From a bacterium (GTDB lineage Bacteria; 4484-113; JAFGCY01), in the NCBI GenBank assembly GCA_020440605.1, contig JAGRNT010000012.1, positions 1 to 64,000 of the forward strand: DNA of 64,000 nucleotides, in the 5' to 3' direction. Made by a program: the position numbers and the translations under genes. The notes below the pieces were generated by a model. It did no database searches and was not told where the DNA came from. It saw nothing but the letters and a program-made list of their open reading frames with translations. Shown here piece after piece: positions 24,787 to 33,784 of the stretch (position 1 is the stretch's first letter; each line of letters starts with the position of its first letter).

Positions 24787-26676
24787 TCAGGGCGTGAAGC
24801 TGCCCGAAAGATCGTACATCGCACTGCCGTAGTGCTCGTGCAGACGCAGGTAGTAGTCACCGGCGGGAGAACCCGGACCGAGCACAATGCTGCCGTCTCC
24901 GAGGAGAATGTCCTGCAGCACCCACTCATCGTCCACCTTCAGGTAGACCGACATCTCCAGCAGGGCGCTCTCCTCATTGAGGTTGTCAATGTCGAACTGG
25001 ATCGTACCCGGCACTTCAGTCGTGAATTCAAAGACGTCGTTGTAGTCCGTTCCGTCACCGAGCACTCCGCGCATCTTGGTGAAGTCAAAAGCCGGGGGAG
25101 GCACATGCCCGCCGAGGTGGTTGGGCTCCTGCTCCATGAAGTTGTACTCCGGCTGGCCCTCAATCGTGATCTCGAAGGAACGTTCCGCCGTCAGGCCGTG
25201 GTTGTCAGTGACGCGGGCCATGCCCTGGAAGGTGCCCGGCCGCTTGTCGTAGGCCATGCTGAACGTGCTGTCAAAAGCCTGGACATGCTCATATGAGCCG
25301 TCGCCGTAGAGATCGAGCTCCCACTGGACGATGCTGCCATCCGGATCGTAGCTCGCACCGAGGTCGATCTCCAGCAGATCCTGGTAGCCGATGTGGGTCT
25401 GCCAGGGTGCAATCACCACGATCGGAGCCTCGGAAGGCGTGACAGCCATTTCCAGTTCGTAGCTCTTGTCCATGGTGTCAGTGTCCTTGAAGTCCCAGAT
25501 CCGGATCGCATAGTCCCCGGGAGGCACGACAACGGTCAGTCCAGCCGTGGTGATCTTGCTCGTGCGCTTCACCAGCTCCGGTTCCTCACCTTCACGGACC
25601 CGCAGCAGATCGGTGAACACGAAGTCGTTCGTGCCGCCGAAGCCGACGTTGATATCCAGCAGGCTGCTGTATTCGAGACTGAAGCTGTACCAGTCTTCGC
25701 CGTCAGCATGCGCTCCACCCTTGCCGATGTTGCCAACCAACCCGGCGAATCCGGTACCGGCCACGGGATTGGCCTGCTCCAGACTGTCATTGTCCTCATG
25801 CTCATCAAAGGCGCCGTCGCTGACATAGATCCCGACCTCGCTGTAGCCTTCGTTGCCGAAGCTGTCGGTGATGCGCAGGCCAGCCATGTACAGGCCCTCG
25901 GCCGGATAGACATGCATCAGGGATGAGCTGCCCATCGTATCAGTCCAGTTGCCGTCGCCCTCAGGGTCGATCTCGGTCTTGACCCAGCTGCCCTCGAAGG
26001 CCTCACTGAATTTGGCACTGAGGTTCACCGGCATGCCGCTGCCGACGAAGTACTTGTCCGCCCTGAGGCGGGCCATCGGCAGCTGCTGGCCGCCGAAGCG
26101 CAGGCGGTCCACGCTCAGTTCCGCCTCACGGTCCGTGAGCAGTACCGCATAGAGGGCCTCTGTATCATCACTGATGTAGTCCTCCAGATTCGGCAGCACA
26201 ATGTCTCCGCTTTCCGGCACGCTGAACCAGTCCCAGCGGTCACTTTCCCAGTTGCTGAGGCCGAGGTGGATGTCGCTCCAGTCCTCGGGCTTCTCAGGAT
26301 TGAGCGTGATATGCAGTTCAGGATCGCTGCCATAGTCCGGCAGGTTGAAGCGCCAGCCGGCGTAGCTCAGGCGCCAGGTGCCCATGAACATCGGATCGAT
26401 CGTGCAGGAGTCGTCCTCCAGCGTGATGTTGTCTCCGCTGCTGAGCTGCGGGATGTACTCCTTGCCGCGCCGGTCGCGCTGGGCGGAGACTTCGGAGGCA
26501 TTGCGCTCAAGCTCGGAGGGTGCCGGCAGCCTGAGCTGCTCCATGCCCGCTTCCTGCAGGAACGAAGTCTCCTGTTGCTGCAGGTCCTGCAGGCCCTGGC
26601 TGCCGCCGCCGCAGGCTGCGGCCGTCATCATTACCAGAATCGCAGCCAGCGCCGCGAGATGATTCTTCCTTGACAC
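24787..26676 (-). CDS. PPC/PKD-domain lipoprotein B
   Basis: 629-residue paralogue of lipoprotein A. GTG start at 26676 after TTGGAG gives a signal peptide with lipobox AAAC (Cys22) and a GGGSQ spacer. Order of domains as in A: PKD-like (TEIDPEGDGNW), PPC-type (EHEDNDSLEQANPV ... DGEDWYSFSLEY), PKD-like (ASYDPDGSIVQWELDLYGDG), PPC-type (EQEPNHLGG ... DYNDVFEFT). The PPC domain is known from secreted peptidases, but no catalytic domain is present here. Transcribed alone between its conserved leader and a strong terminator. Confidence 0.8.
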   Translation of the reverse strand: MSRKNHLAALAAILVMMTAAACGGGSQGLQDLQQQETSFLQEAGMEQLRLPAPSELERNASEVSAQRDRRGKEYIPQLSSGDNITLEDDSCTIDPMFMGTWRLSYAGWRFNLPDYGSDPELHITLNPEKPEDWSDIHLGLSNWESDRWDWFSVPESGDIVLPNLEDYISDDTEALYAVLLTDREAELSVDRLRFGGQQLPMARLRADKYFVGSGMPVNLSAKFSEAFEGSWVKTEIDPEGDGNWTDTMGSSSLMHVYPAEGLYMAGLRITDSFGNEGYSEVGIYVSDGAFDEHEDNDSLEQANPVAGTGFAGLVGNIGKGGAHADGEDWYSFSLEYSSLLDINVGFGGTNDFVFTDLLRVREGEEPELVKRTSKITTAGLTVVVPPGDYAIRIWDFKDTDTMDKSYELEMAVTPSEAPIVVIAPWQTHIGYQDLLEIDLGASYDPDGSIVQWELDLYGDGSYEHVQAFDSTFSMAYDKRPGTFQGMARVTDNHGLTAERSFEITIEGQPEYNFMEQEPNHLGGHVPPPAFDFTKMRGVLGDGTDYNDVFEFTTEVPGTIQFDIDNLNEESALLEMSVYLKVDDEWVLQDILLGDGSIVLGPGSPAGDYYLRLHEHYGSAMYDLSGSFTP

Positions 26677-26748
26677 TACATTCTCCAATGGGTCCGATTC
26701 GGACGTGGATTGGGGTCCATCTGCCTGAACCATATCTGTTACCCGCTG
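26677..26748 (-). promoter_or_regulatory. Conserved 72-bp leader, copy 2
   Basis: Matches the leader of lipoprotein A at 66 of 72 positions. The hairpin before the ribosome-binding site is a perfect 5-bp stem here (GTCCG-AAT-CGGAC), against 4 bp in copy 1. Confidence 0.65.
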
Positions 26749-26775
26749 CAGGCGGATCCAAACATCAATCATGAG

Positions 26776-26808
26776 AAAAACAAAAGGGCCGGGGAAATTC
26801 CCCGGCCC
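26776..26808 (-). terminator. Rho-independent terminator of the nine-PKD lipoprotein
   Basis: Perfect 9-bp stem GGGCCGGGG/CCCCGGCCC with a 5-nt loop, followed on the minus strand by TTTTGTTTTT. Lies 21 bp past the stop codon at 26830. Confidence 0.92.
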
Positions 26809-26829
26809 GGTCTGGAACCAAGTCTGCGC

Positions 26830-29559
26830 CTAGGCAGGCGGCTCCTCCAGCGCGAAGCTGTCGAAGTACCAGTCATCCAGGCCGTCATTGTCAATCACGC
26901 GCAGGATGATGTTGAACTGCTCGAAGCTGCCCTCGCTGATCGAGAACACCTGATCAGGCAGCACCGCGGGACCGTCGATGATGTCAAAGTTGAAGTCGCC
27001 GTCCAGATCCCAGTCGTACTGCACGATCGTGCCATCCGTGTCAAAGCTCGTGCTGCCGTCCAGGGTGATCTGCCGGGTAGTGCCGAAATAGAGGTCGAGA
27101 CCCTCGACACTTTCATCCGCAGCAGGAGTGCGCACGATGATCGCCGTCGGCCAGAAGGGCACGGTCCAGGTGTAGGGCACCTCATCCGTCAGGCCGTCGT
27201 CATCGAACACGCGCAGGGTGACGGTCTTCGTGTCACCAGGCTCACCGAAGAACTGGAAGTCGTCGTAGAACGGCCCCTGGTCCACCTGGTCCTCGGGATC
27301 ATCGTAGTCGCCGTCGTTGTTGTAATCGAAGTCGTAGCGCACGATCGTGCCGTTGCCATCATAGCTGCCCGAGCCATCCCAGCGGATGCCCTCGGTCTGG
27401 AACACGTAGGCCGTCAGCACCGCCGTCGGCGGAGTGAGGATCACGCTCTGCGAGCTGGCGAAGCCGGTGGCACCATCGTTGTCGATGACCTCCAGGTAGA
27501 AGTTGTAGGTGCCGTCATCCGTCACGGTCACGGTCTGTGTCGCGCCGCCGTCTATCACCTCGTAGGTGAAGTCGCCGTCAAGATCCCAGTTGTACTGGAC
27601 GATCGTACCGTCGCTGTCGGTGGAGCCGCTGGCATCCAGCTGGATGTCCAGGCTGCCTTCCATCGGAATCGCACCGGTCGGGGTGTCATTCGCGATGTCT
27701 CCGCTCGGCGGCTCGTTGACGTCGTAGTTCAGCGTGGCCGTGGCCGTGGCGCCGTCATTGTCAGTCACGCGCACCGTCACCGGGTAGATCCCGCCGGTGT
27801 TGTAGACCTGCTTCTGGCTGGCCAGGCCGTCGATGATCTCGAAGCTGCCGTCGTCATCCATGTCCCAGTCGTACTGCTCGATCGTGCCGTCGCTGTCGCT
27901 GGAGCCGCTGGCGTCGAAGGTCACCATGAACTCCGGCGCGCTGCCCGTGCCGCTGGCCGGGTTTGCCTGGATGTCCGCCACCGGCGGGTTGTTGATGTCG
28001 AGGTTCACGCTCGCGGTGTCCGTCAGCCCGTCGTTGTCCGTCACGCGCACCGTGGCTGTGATCGCACCGCCGGTGCTGTAAGTGTGGTTCAGGGTCGCGC
28101 CGCCGTCCAGAGTGTCGAAGGTACCGTCGTCGTCAAAGTCCCAGTCGTAGCTGACGATCGTGCCGTCACTGTCGGTCGAGCCGCTCGCATCGAAGGCCAC
28201 CTCCAGCGGGGCGTCGCCGGCCAGCGGATTACCCGTCAGGGCGGCCACCGGCGGGTCAAGCACCGTGATCGTCACATTGGCCGTGCTGCTCGCACCGTCA
28301 TCATCCGTGGCCCGCACCGTGACGATGTGGTCACCGAGTGCCGTGAACTGCGCGTTCTGCGTGGAGCCGCCGTTTGTGATCTCGAAGGTGCCGTCGTTGT
28401 CCATGTCCCAGTCGAAGGACTCGATGGTGCCGTCGGTGTCGGTGGAATCACCGGCATCGAAGGCCACGTCCAGCGGGGACACGCCACTGTCCGGGGTGGC
28501 ATTCAGGGCGGCCACCGGCGGGTCATTGGTCGGGGTCACGACGATCGCATTCACAGTCACGGTTGCCACTGCGGTGTCCGTGTCGCCCTTGTCGTTGGTC
28601 ACGCGCACGGTGATCGTGTAGATGCTTTCACCGTTCTCACCGACCTGCGGGGCGCTCGTGCCCTTGAAGGACGCGGACTGCGAGAGGTTGTTGTACTGCG
28701 CCGTCTGGGTCGGACCACCGTCCGACACCTCGAAGCTGCCGTCGTCATCCAGATCCCAGTCATAGGTCGTGATGCTGCTGTTCACGGCCGTGGAGCCGCT
28801 GGCATCAAAGCTCACGCTCAGCGGGGCGTCGCCGCTGGCCGGGGTGGCATTCACTGCAGCACTCACGCTGCTCGCCGGTTCCACCAGGTTCACGGTGATC
28901 TGCACGGTATCGGTGTTGCCGTTGTCATCCGTCACGCGCAGCGTGACGGTCTTGCTGCCGAAGCTGTCGAACAGGTGCGTGGGGCTCACGCCGCCGTCTA
29001 GCAGGTCGAAGGTCCCGTCGTTGTCGAAGTCCCAGTCGTAGCTGACGATCGTACCGTCGAGGTCCGTGCTCGCCGAGGCATCAAACTGCACCAGCAGCGG
29101 GTTCTCGTTGTTCACGGTACCCGTACCGGCCGCTGTCGGAGGCATCTCGGGGTTGCCGACCGTGATCACGGCGAAATCGGTGTCCGTCGCGCCGTCATCA
29201 TCCGTGACACGCAGGGTCACGTTGAAGGTTCCGACCTGTTCGTAGGTATGGTTCACACTAGGAGCACTGCCGTTCTGGTCGAAGGTCCCGTCACCGTCGA
29301 AGTCCCAGGCGTAGTCGACGATCGTTCCATCGGGGTCAGAGCTGCCACTGCCGTCAAGGTTGACCGCAAAGGGCACCTCGCCGCTGAGCTGGGCCTGGGC
29401 CGCAGCCCTTGCCGTCAGCACCGCATTCGGTGAACGGTTGCCGTCCAGCCCGATGTCGCTGCTTGCTCCACCGAGGCAGGCGCAACCTGCAATGACGGAA
29501 ATGCTGCCCAAGAGGAGCAGCCTCCATATATTTGTGCTGTAGAGCCTATGCCTGCGCAT
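26830..29559 (-). CDS. Lipoprotein with about nine tandem PKD domains
   Basis: 909 residues: signal peptide with lipobox IAGC (Cys26), then nearly continuous PKD repeats of about 90 residues. Each has a core such as DPDGTIVDYAWDFDGDG and a VRVTDNDG strand. Nine cores are countable, the eighth and ninth (DFDYNNDGDYD and DWDLDGDFNFD) somewhat diverged. PKD domains act as extracellular spacers or adhesion modules, so this looks like a surface stalk or adhesin; there is no catalytic domain. The D(G/D/N)DG motifs could bind calcium. GAGG precedes the ATG. A perfect TATAAT lies at 29635-29640 on the minus strand, about 75 bp upstream. Confidence 0.87.
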   Translation of the reverse strand: MRRHRLYSTNIWRLLLLGSISVIAGCACLGGASSDIGLDGNRSPNAVLTARAAAQAQLSGEVPFAVNLDGSGSSDPDGTIVDYAWDFDGDGTFDQNGSAPSVNHTYEQVGTFNVTLRVTDDDGATDTDFAVITVGNPEMPPTAAGTGTVNNENPLLVQFDASASTDLDGTIVSYDWDFDNDGTFDLLDGGVSPTHLFDSFGSKTVTLRVTDDNGNTDTVQITVNLVEPASSVSAAVNATPASGDAPLSVSFDASGSTAVNSSITTYDWDLDDDGSFEVSDGGPTQTAQYNNLSQSASFKGTSAPQVGENGESIYTITVRVTNDKGDTDTAVATVTVNAIVVTPTNDPPVAALNATPDSGVSPLDVAFDAGDSTDTDGTIESFDWDMDNDGTFEITNGGSTQNAQFTALGDHIVTVRATDDDGASSTANVTITVLDPPVAALTGNPLAGDAPLEVAFDASGSTDSDGTIVSYDWDFDDDGTFDTLDGGATLNHTYSTGGAITATVRVTDNDGLTDTASVNLDINNPPVADIQANPASGTGSAPEFMVTFDASGSSDSDGTIEQYDWDMDDDGSFEIIDGLASQKQVYNTGGIYPVTVRVTDNDGATATATLNYDVNEPPSGDIANDTPTGAIPMEGSLDIQLDASGSTDSDGTIVQYNWDLDGDFTYEVIDGGATQTVTVTDDGTYNFYLEVIDNDGATGFASSQSVILTPPTAVLTAYVFQTEGIRWDGSGSYDGNGTIVRYDFDYNNDGDYDDPEDQVDQGPFYDDFQFFGEPGDTKTVTLRVFDDDGLTDEVPYTWTVPFWPTAIIVRTPAADESVEGLDLYFGTTRQITLDGSTSFDTDGTIVQYDWDLDGDFNFDIIDGPAVLPDQVFSISEGSFEQFNIILRVIDNDGLDDWYFDSFALEEPPA

Positions 29560-29742
29560 ATCAATCCTCTAAGCGGTCACATCCCAGGTCATGCTTTCCG
29601 CGAATTTAAGTTTGTTAAGAAGCAGTTAAGCGTCATTATAGCGGCGAGAACACCGACCGGCAGTACCAAACGCTGCATTTGGGTCCCGATGTCTCAAAGC
29701 TGCCAGCCGGATTGCCTCATTCACAGCTGCAATAATTGCAGG

Positions 29743-30600
29743 ATGCAGTATCCGCAGGAGTTCACGAAGCTCTACATCGGTCCCAGCGGTCGCCCGGTGG
29801 ACTGTCCGCCGATCCGACGCACAACCGGTGCCATAGAAAGCTGCATTGAGCATGGCTGGTCCACGATGGAGCTGAGCTTCACGAACAACATATATATAAA
29901 GGAACGTGAAGCCCAGGATGTTGCCGCCCTGCGCGAAGCGAGTGCCTTTCCGCTCTCCTGCCACGGCTCCTACTTCATCAACCTGGCCAGCGAGGAGCCG
30001 GCCAAGATCGCCCAGAGCAAGGCCCGCATCATTCAGGGCGCACGCCGCATCCAGCAGTGCGGTGGTCACAGCATCGTGTTCCACTCAGCGTTCTATGGCA
30101 GCATGGATCCCGCCGATGTCACCAGTCAGGTTATCGCTGAGCTCAGTGAAGTCCAGCAGCAGATGCAGGAAGCGGGCATCGCCGTCTGGCTGCGCCCGGA
30201 GCTGACGGGCAAACCGACGCAGCACGGCACGCCCTGGGAGCTCGTCGAGGTCTGCAATGCCGTGGAAATGGCCCTGCCCTGCATCGACTGGTCACACATG
30301 CACGCCCGCAACAATGGCGGCTGGAACAGCTATGACGAATGGTGCCAGCTGCTGGAACTGCTCGGCGAAGGTATCGGTAAAAACGTGCTGCAGCGCATGC
30401 ACATGCATGTCAGCGGCATCGAATATGGAGAGGCGGGTGAGAAGAAGCATATCCCCCTGCCGCAGAGCGACCTGAACTACCGCGAACTGATGAAGGCCCT
30501 GAAGGCCTTTGATGTGCGCGGCACCCTGATCGTGGAAGCGCCGGACGAGAACCAGGCAGGTGATGTGGACCTGTTCATCGAGGCCTGGGAATCTGCCTGA
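29743..30600 (+). CDS. Endonuclease IV-like TIM-barrel protein
   Basis: 285 residues resembling deoxyribonuclease IV (apurinic/apyrimidinic endonuclease). Conserved metal-ligand-type motifs appear in order: SCHGSYFINLA, HSIVFHSAFY, LRPELTGK, CIDWSHMHARN, MHMHVSGIEYG, and LIVEAPD near the end. These match the His/Glu/Asp ligands of the trinuclear zinc site of Nfo. The ATG at 29743 leaves about 10 residues before the first barrel strand (LYIGPSG); an open frame reaches back to 29548 but would overlap the divergent lipoprotein gene start. Expected role is base-excision repair of abasic sites, although archaeal-type homologues are less studied. Confidence 0.8.
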   Translation: MQYPQEFTKLYIGPSGRPVDCPPIRRTTGAIESCIEHGWSTMELSFTNNIYIKEREAQDVAALREASAFPLSCHGSYFINLASEEPAKIAQSKARIIQGARRIQQCGGHSIVFHSAFYGSMDPADVTSQVIAELSEVQQQMQEAGIAVWLRPELTGKPTQHGTPWELVEVCNAVEMALPCIDWSHMHARNNGGWNSYDEWCQLLELLGEGIGKNVLQRMHMHVSGIEYGEAGEKKHIPLPQSDLNYRELMKALKAFDVRGTLIVEAPDENQAGDVDLFIEAWESA

Positions 30601-30608
30601 GCATAGCC

Positions 30609-31379
30609 ATGATGTCCCCGGAGACACAGCGCTTCTACACCGCCTACCGGCTGCAGACCAGCATCATCCCGGTCTACCTCCTCACGGCACTGTTCTTCAC
30701 GCTGGGCTGGTACTTCAATCCGCTGATCCCCGGGCGCGGCACCGGCCTGATGTTCGGCGGGGTGGTGCTGTTTCTCGGCATCTCACGCCTGGCGGGCTGG
30801 CTGGGCTTCATGCTCAGCCGCGTGCCCAAAAGCGTCGTGCAGCCGGATGCGGATCAGGCCGCAAAGCTGGGCCGGCTCGGTCCTGAAGGCGGCGTGCCGC
30901 TGGAGCTGCGGCTCGTGGAGATTGGCAACGTGCCTTTCCTGGCCGCCGGCGGCGGGATTGCGCCTCTCGTCTGGCTGTCAACGCACAGCCTCGGCAGGCT
31001 CAGCGAGGAGGATCTGCGCTGCCTGCTGGAGCACGAACGGGCGCACCTGCGGCAGGGTTGCAGCTTCGCCGGGTGGGATTTCCTCTGGCTGCTGCCCTGG
31101 CCGCTCGGCTGGCTGCTCGCCGCCGAGCCGCTGTACTACCTGGCCACTGCCATCTTGTTCGCCTGGGCCTGGTTGCGCCTGCAGGGCTGGCTGCGCTGGC
31201 GCGAGGAACTGAGCGCTGACAAAGCTGCGGCGAATGCCTGCGGGCGCGACAACTACGCACGCGCAATGGCGAAGCATCTTGCGGAGTTCGAGACTGTCCC
31301 CGGGTCTCCTTTGCGCCGTTCACGGCTGACGGCTCTCGGACTGTCCCCCACCGAGATTGACGGCGTGCTGCAGGACTGA
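30609..31379 (+). CDS. Membrane-bound M48-like zinc metallopeptidase
   Basis: 256 residues. Two N-terminal hydrophobic helices, then the catalytic motif HERAH in LLEHERAHLRQGC (HExxH type, near residue 140), two further helices, and the downstream Glu in REELSADKAA that serves as third zinc ligand in the M48/M56 peptidases. The active site faces the cytosol if topology follows HtpX. Starts 8 bp after the endonuclease IV-like gene, so the two are probably co-transcribed. Substrate unknown. Confidence 0.82.
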   Translation: MMSPETQRFYTAYRLQTSIIPVYLLTALFFTLGWYFNPLIPGRGTGLMFGGVVLFLGISRLAGWLGFMLSRVPKSVVQPDADQAAKLGRLGPEGGVPLELRLVEIGNVPFLAAGGGIAPLVWLSTHSLGRLSEEDLRCLLEHERAHLRQGCSFAGWDFLWLLPWPLGWLLAAEPLYYLATAILFAWAWLRLQGWLRWREELSADKAAANACGRDNYARAMAKHLAEFETVPGSPLRRSRLTALGLSPTEIDGVLQD

Positions 31380-31416
31380 TTGTTCCAGCCCTGCAGCAGC
31401 CGGTTTCCTATACCTG

Positions 31417-31698
31417 TTAGACCGCCCGCAGCACCTCGCGACCGTTGTCCAGCTCGCTGGCAACGTGCGCGCTGATGCCCTGGATCAGTTCCTGCGGATC
31501 GACACCATGCTGCTTTGCAGCATGCATGATCTGCTGCTCACGGTTGAGCCGCACCGTCCCACTGCCCAGCAGCAGACCGTCTCCACGGTAGCTGGCGGGC
31601 CGGGTGTTGCTGGCCTGCGGCAGGGTGTAGATGTAGTTGAAGGGCCTGACTGCCCCACCGTCCCCCTCGATCTGCACCGATTCAATCTTCCATCCCAT
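31417..31698 (-). CDS. Small conserved-looking hypothetical protein
   Basis: 93 residues, soluble, not recognised. The N-terminal half (MGWKIESVQIEGDGGAVRPFNYIYTLP) looks like a beta strand pair and the rest is helical (LNREQQIMHAAKQHGVDPQELIQGI). ATG at 31698 lies 9 nt after GGAG and is preferred to the ATG five codons upstream. Convergent with the M48-like peptidase gene. Confidence 0.6.
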   Translation of the reverse strand: MGWKIESVQIEGDGGAVRPFNYIYTLPQASNTRPASYRGDGLLLGSGTVRLNREQQIMHAAKQHGVDPQELIQGISAHVASELDNGREVLRAV

Positions 31699-32012
31699 TG
31701 CAATACTCTCCATAGTCTCCGGGCGAACCCCAATATCAGATTATTTCCGTACCGGCTCTCACCGGCATCCTGTCCAACTGTCGCGTCACATTTATAGACT
31801 GCTCGCAGCTGCGAACTGTTTCATCCTCATCGCCGATTTCCACGGGTTTTCCGGAAAGGTCCACATTCTGGCAACGCCATGCGTCATCAGCGCACAGCAG
31901 ATGCTAATGCGCCTGTGTGAGGATCATGAGCGCGGAATGTGAATGCCGCCAATCTGCGCAGATTCTACTCCGTCAGCCCCCCTGCCGGAGTCAAGGCCTG
32001 ATTGAATCGGGC
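31699..32012. other. Intergenic region with a candidate operator
   Basis: About 310 bp without a supported gene. It holds a perfect 12-bp palindrome, TCGCAGCTGCGA (31803-31814), just upstream of a TATAAA -10-like hexamer on the minus strand (31791-31796) that could serve the small gene ending at 31417. No clear -35 box is present. Nothing else is seen. Confidence 0.4.
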
Positions 32013-32885
32013 TCAGATCGGGCTTGCTTCGTACTGGATGTCGGTCAGACCGTCGATTCCGCGGGCCGCGACACTCAGGCTGTAGCCATTGCCAGTGAAC
32101 TTGCGGATGCTGAAGCCGTTGCGGCTGGCCTTCTCTCCCGCGGTCCAGCCCCGGGCCGACAGCTCCTGCTCGAGCCAGCTGATCACGTCCGCTTCCGTGG
32201 CGGAATTCTGGGCGGAGAGCATCAGACGTCCGGCCTGGCCGGGCAACGGAACATACAGTTCACGCAGCACACTGCCTTCATAGACAGGCAGGATATCCGA
32301 CGGCCAGTCAGCAGGCAGGCTGAATTCACCTGTGTAATGCACAGATCCGGAGAATGACTGCGAAGGGAAAAGCTCGGAAATACTGAGACTGCCGAAGTTC
32401 CTGCCCTCCACATCCGTCACGACCATTGAGTACAGCTTGTTCTCGCGGCTGTAGCTGCGGCGCTGGGAGTACTTGTCCTGTTCAGCCTCGCGCAGCGTGA
32501 ACCCGGCGGCATCGGCATCAGCGGCCAGACGGGACACCACGTCGGACATTGCGCCGCCAATACTGAATTCCACCATGTCGGTGCCTTCGCGGCTGGCAGC
32601 CTGGCTGATTTCCGCGCCTTCCGGGAGTGGCAGACCGGCGGGCCAGCTGGCCGGGAGCTGGCTGTCCGCTCCGCGGGCATCCTTCTGCTTCTCATCCACG
32701 TTGAACTGCTCAGCATCCGGGACGGCCTGCTGCTGCGGGGCGGGTTCCACGGCTACTGCCTTGTCTCCGGTACCCCCTGCTGCACCTGGCTTGTTCTTTT
32801 CGCCTTCATCAGGACGCTTGCAGGAGCCACACAGGCTCAGTACCAGCAGGATGGCTGTCAGAAATGTGTAGATATGCGGTTTCAT
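32013..32885 (-). CDS. Lipoprotein with duplicated WP-LPxYEG domain, unknown function
   Basis: 290-residue predicted lipoprotein, lipobox CGSC (Cys22), then a low-complexity charged and Gln/Pro-rich linker to about residue 75. Two related domains of about 100 residues follow, opening with PASWPAGLPLPEGAEI and PADWPSDILPVYEGSV. Each has a later alpha-helix (VVSRLAADADAAGFTL; VISWLEQELSARGWTA) and final beta strands. The pattern suggests an internal duplication of an alpha+beta fold. Not recognised otherwise. Encoded downstream of no close partner; the next gene upstream on the strand is the PilQ-like N-domain protein, about 50 bp away. Confidence 0.7.
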   Translation of the reverse strand: MKPHIYTFLTAILLVLSLCGSCKRPDEGEKNKPGAAGGTGDKAVAVEPAPQQQAVPDAEQFNVDEKQKDARGADSQLPASWPAGLPLPEGAEISQAASREGTDMVEFSIGGAMSDVVSRLAADADAAGFTLREAEQDKYSQRRSYSRENKLYSMVVTDVEGRNFGSLSISELFPSQSFSGSVHYTGEFSLPADWPSDILPVYEGSVLRELYVPLPGQAGRLMLSAQNSATEADVISWLEQELSARGWTAGEKASRNGFSIRKFTGNGYSLSVAARGIDGLTDIQYEASPI

Positions 32886-32937
32886 GGCTGCGCAGATTAT
32901 AGACGCAATGCGTCCGCAGCTGTTCTAAGTTCCCTGC

Positions 32938-33768
32938 TCAGCGGATGTCGACCTTGACCAGGCCCACGGACATCAGGATCAGATCCAGGGCTTCCGAGAA
33001 GGGGACGTTGTCGAAATTCAGCGTCAGCTGCCCCACCCCGTTGCGGATCAGTCCGGGGGTGAAGCCGTCACCGGGGTCGGTGCCCGGGTCAACACCGCCA
33101 CCCGGCGGCCGCTTGGAGCCGGTCGGCTCGTCACCCCAGTACGGGTCGAGCATGATCGAGACATTGCCGATCTCACTCATGTACCAGAGGATCTCCCGGA
33201 AGTCACCGTTGACGACCTTGAGCGTCACGCGCGCATCCGAATATTCCGTATCAGGGAAGCCCGGCAGGTCATAGTCGCCGTACTGTGAATCGCGGGCGAT
33301 CTCCTCCGCACTGCGATTGCGGCGCACTCCCATCAGGGTGCGCTTGCGGAATTTCTCAGGATCAAAGCTGAAGCTGGCCAGCACCTGCGGCTCGTTCGGA
33401 TGAAGCTGGGTCCCGCCCATCGCATTCAGCACATGGTACTCCGGCAGGTTGGCAAACTGTAGATTGAAGCGTGTGCCACCCTCCGCAGGCTCCCAGCTGA
33501 TGCGGCGCAGGCCCTTGCCCATGATGCGCTCAGAGCCGATGCCGAGAAGCGGTCCGCTGACGACGAAGCTCGCGCTGGCATTCTCCTCATCAAGGCTGAA
33601 GTCGCTGTAGGCGTCCGCGCGGATCGCCAGACTCTCCATGTTCTGCTCGCGCACGACGGAGATCTGATCTGAGTCAATGATCACTCCGTCCTCGACTTCC
33701 GCAAGGGCGGGTACCGCCAGAGCCAGCATGGCCGGCAGCATCAGGCTGAAAATGTACAGGTTCTTCAT
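32938..33768 (-). CDS. Stand-alone PilQ-like protein with secretin N-domain but no barrel
   Basis: 276 residues with a cleavable signal peptide (ending near PALAEVED). The C-terminal half matches part of the PilQ encoded at 57418-60186. Shared features are YGDYDLPGFP, the STN-like segment FREILWYMSEIGNVSIMLDPYWGDEPTGS (PilQ has IVIDPYWLDDPTGS) and VPFSEALDLILMSVGL. It stops where the secretin barrel would begin. It could bind or regulate the PilQ channel, or be a decayed duplicate; an intact signal peptide and ribosome-binding site (GGAG) argue for function. Followed by the duplicated-domain lipoprotein. Confidence 0.75.
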   Translation of the reverse strand: MKNLYIFSLMLPAMLALAVPALAEVEDGVIIDSDQISVVREQNMESLAIRADAYSDFSLDEENASASFVVSGPLLGIGSERIMGKGLRRISWEPAEGGTRFNLQFANLPEYHVLNAMGGTQLHPNEPQVLASFSFDPEKFRKRTLMGVRRNRSAEEIARDSQYGDYDLPGFPDTEYSDARVTLKVVNGDFREILWYMSEIGNVSIMLDPYWGDEPTGSKRPPGGGVDPGTDPGDGFTPGLIRNGVGQLTLNFDNVPFSEALDLILMSVGLVKVDIR

Positions 33769-33784
33769 GTATCACTCCGGGCCG

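Noticed and set aside
23002..25296. 764-codon open frame on the plus strand opposite the PPC/PKD lipoproteins
   Set aside because: Runs antisense across two lipoprotein genes and their terminator, with His/Val/Gln-rich low-complexity translation. High G+C leaves such frames open by chance.
26710..29001. 763-codon plus-strand frame opposite the PKD-repeat lipoprotein
   Set aside because: The apparent repeats are the antisense of the PKD motif; there is no start signal and it crosses a strong terminator.
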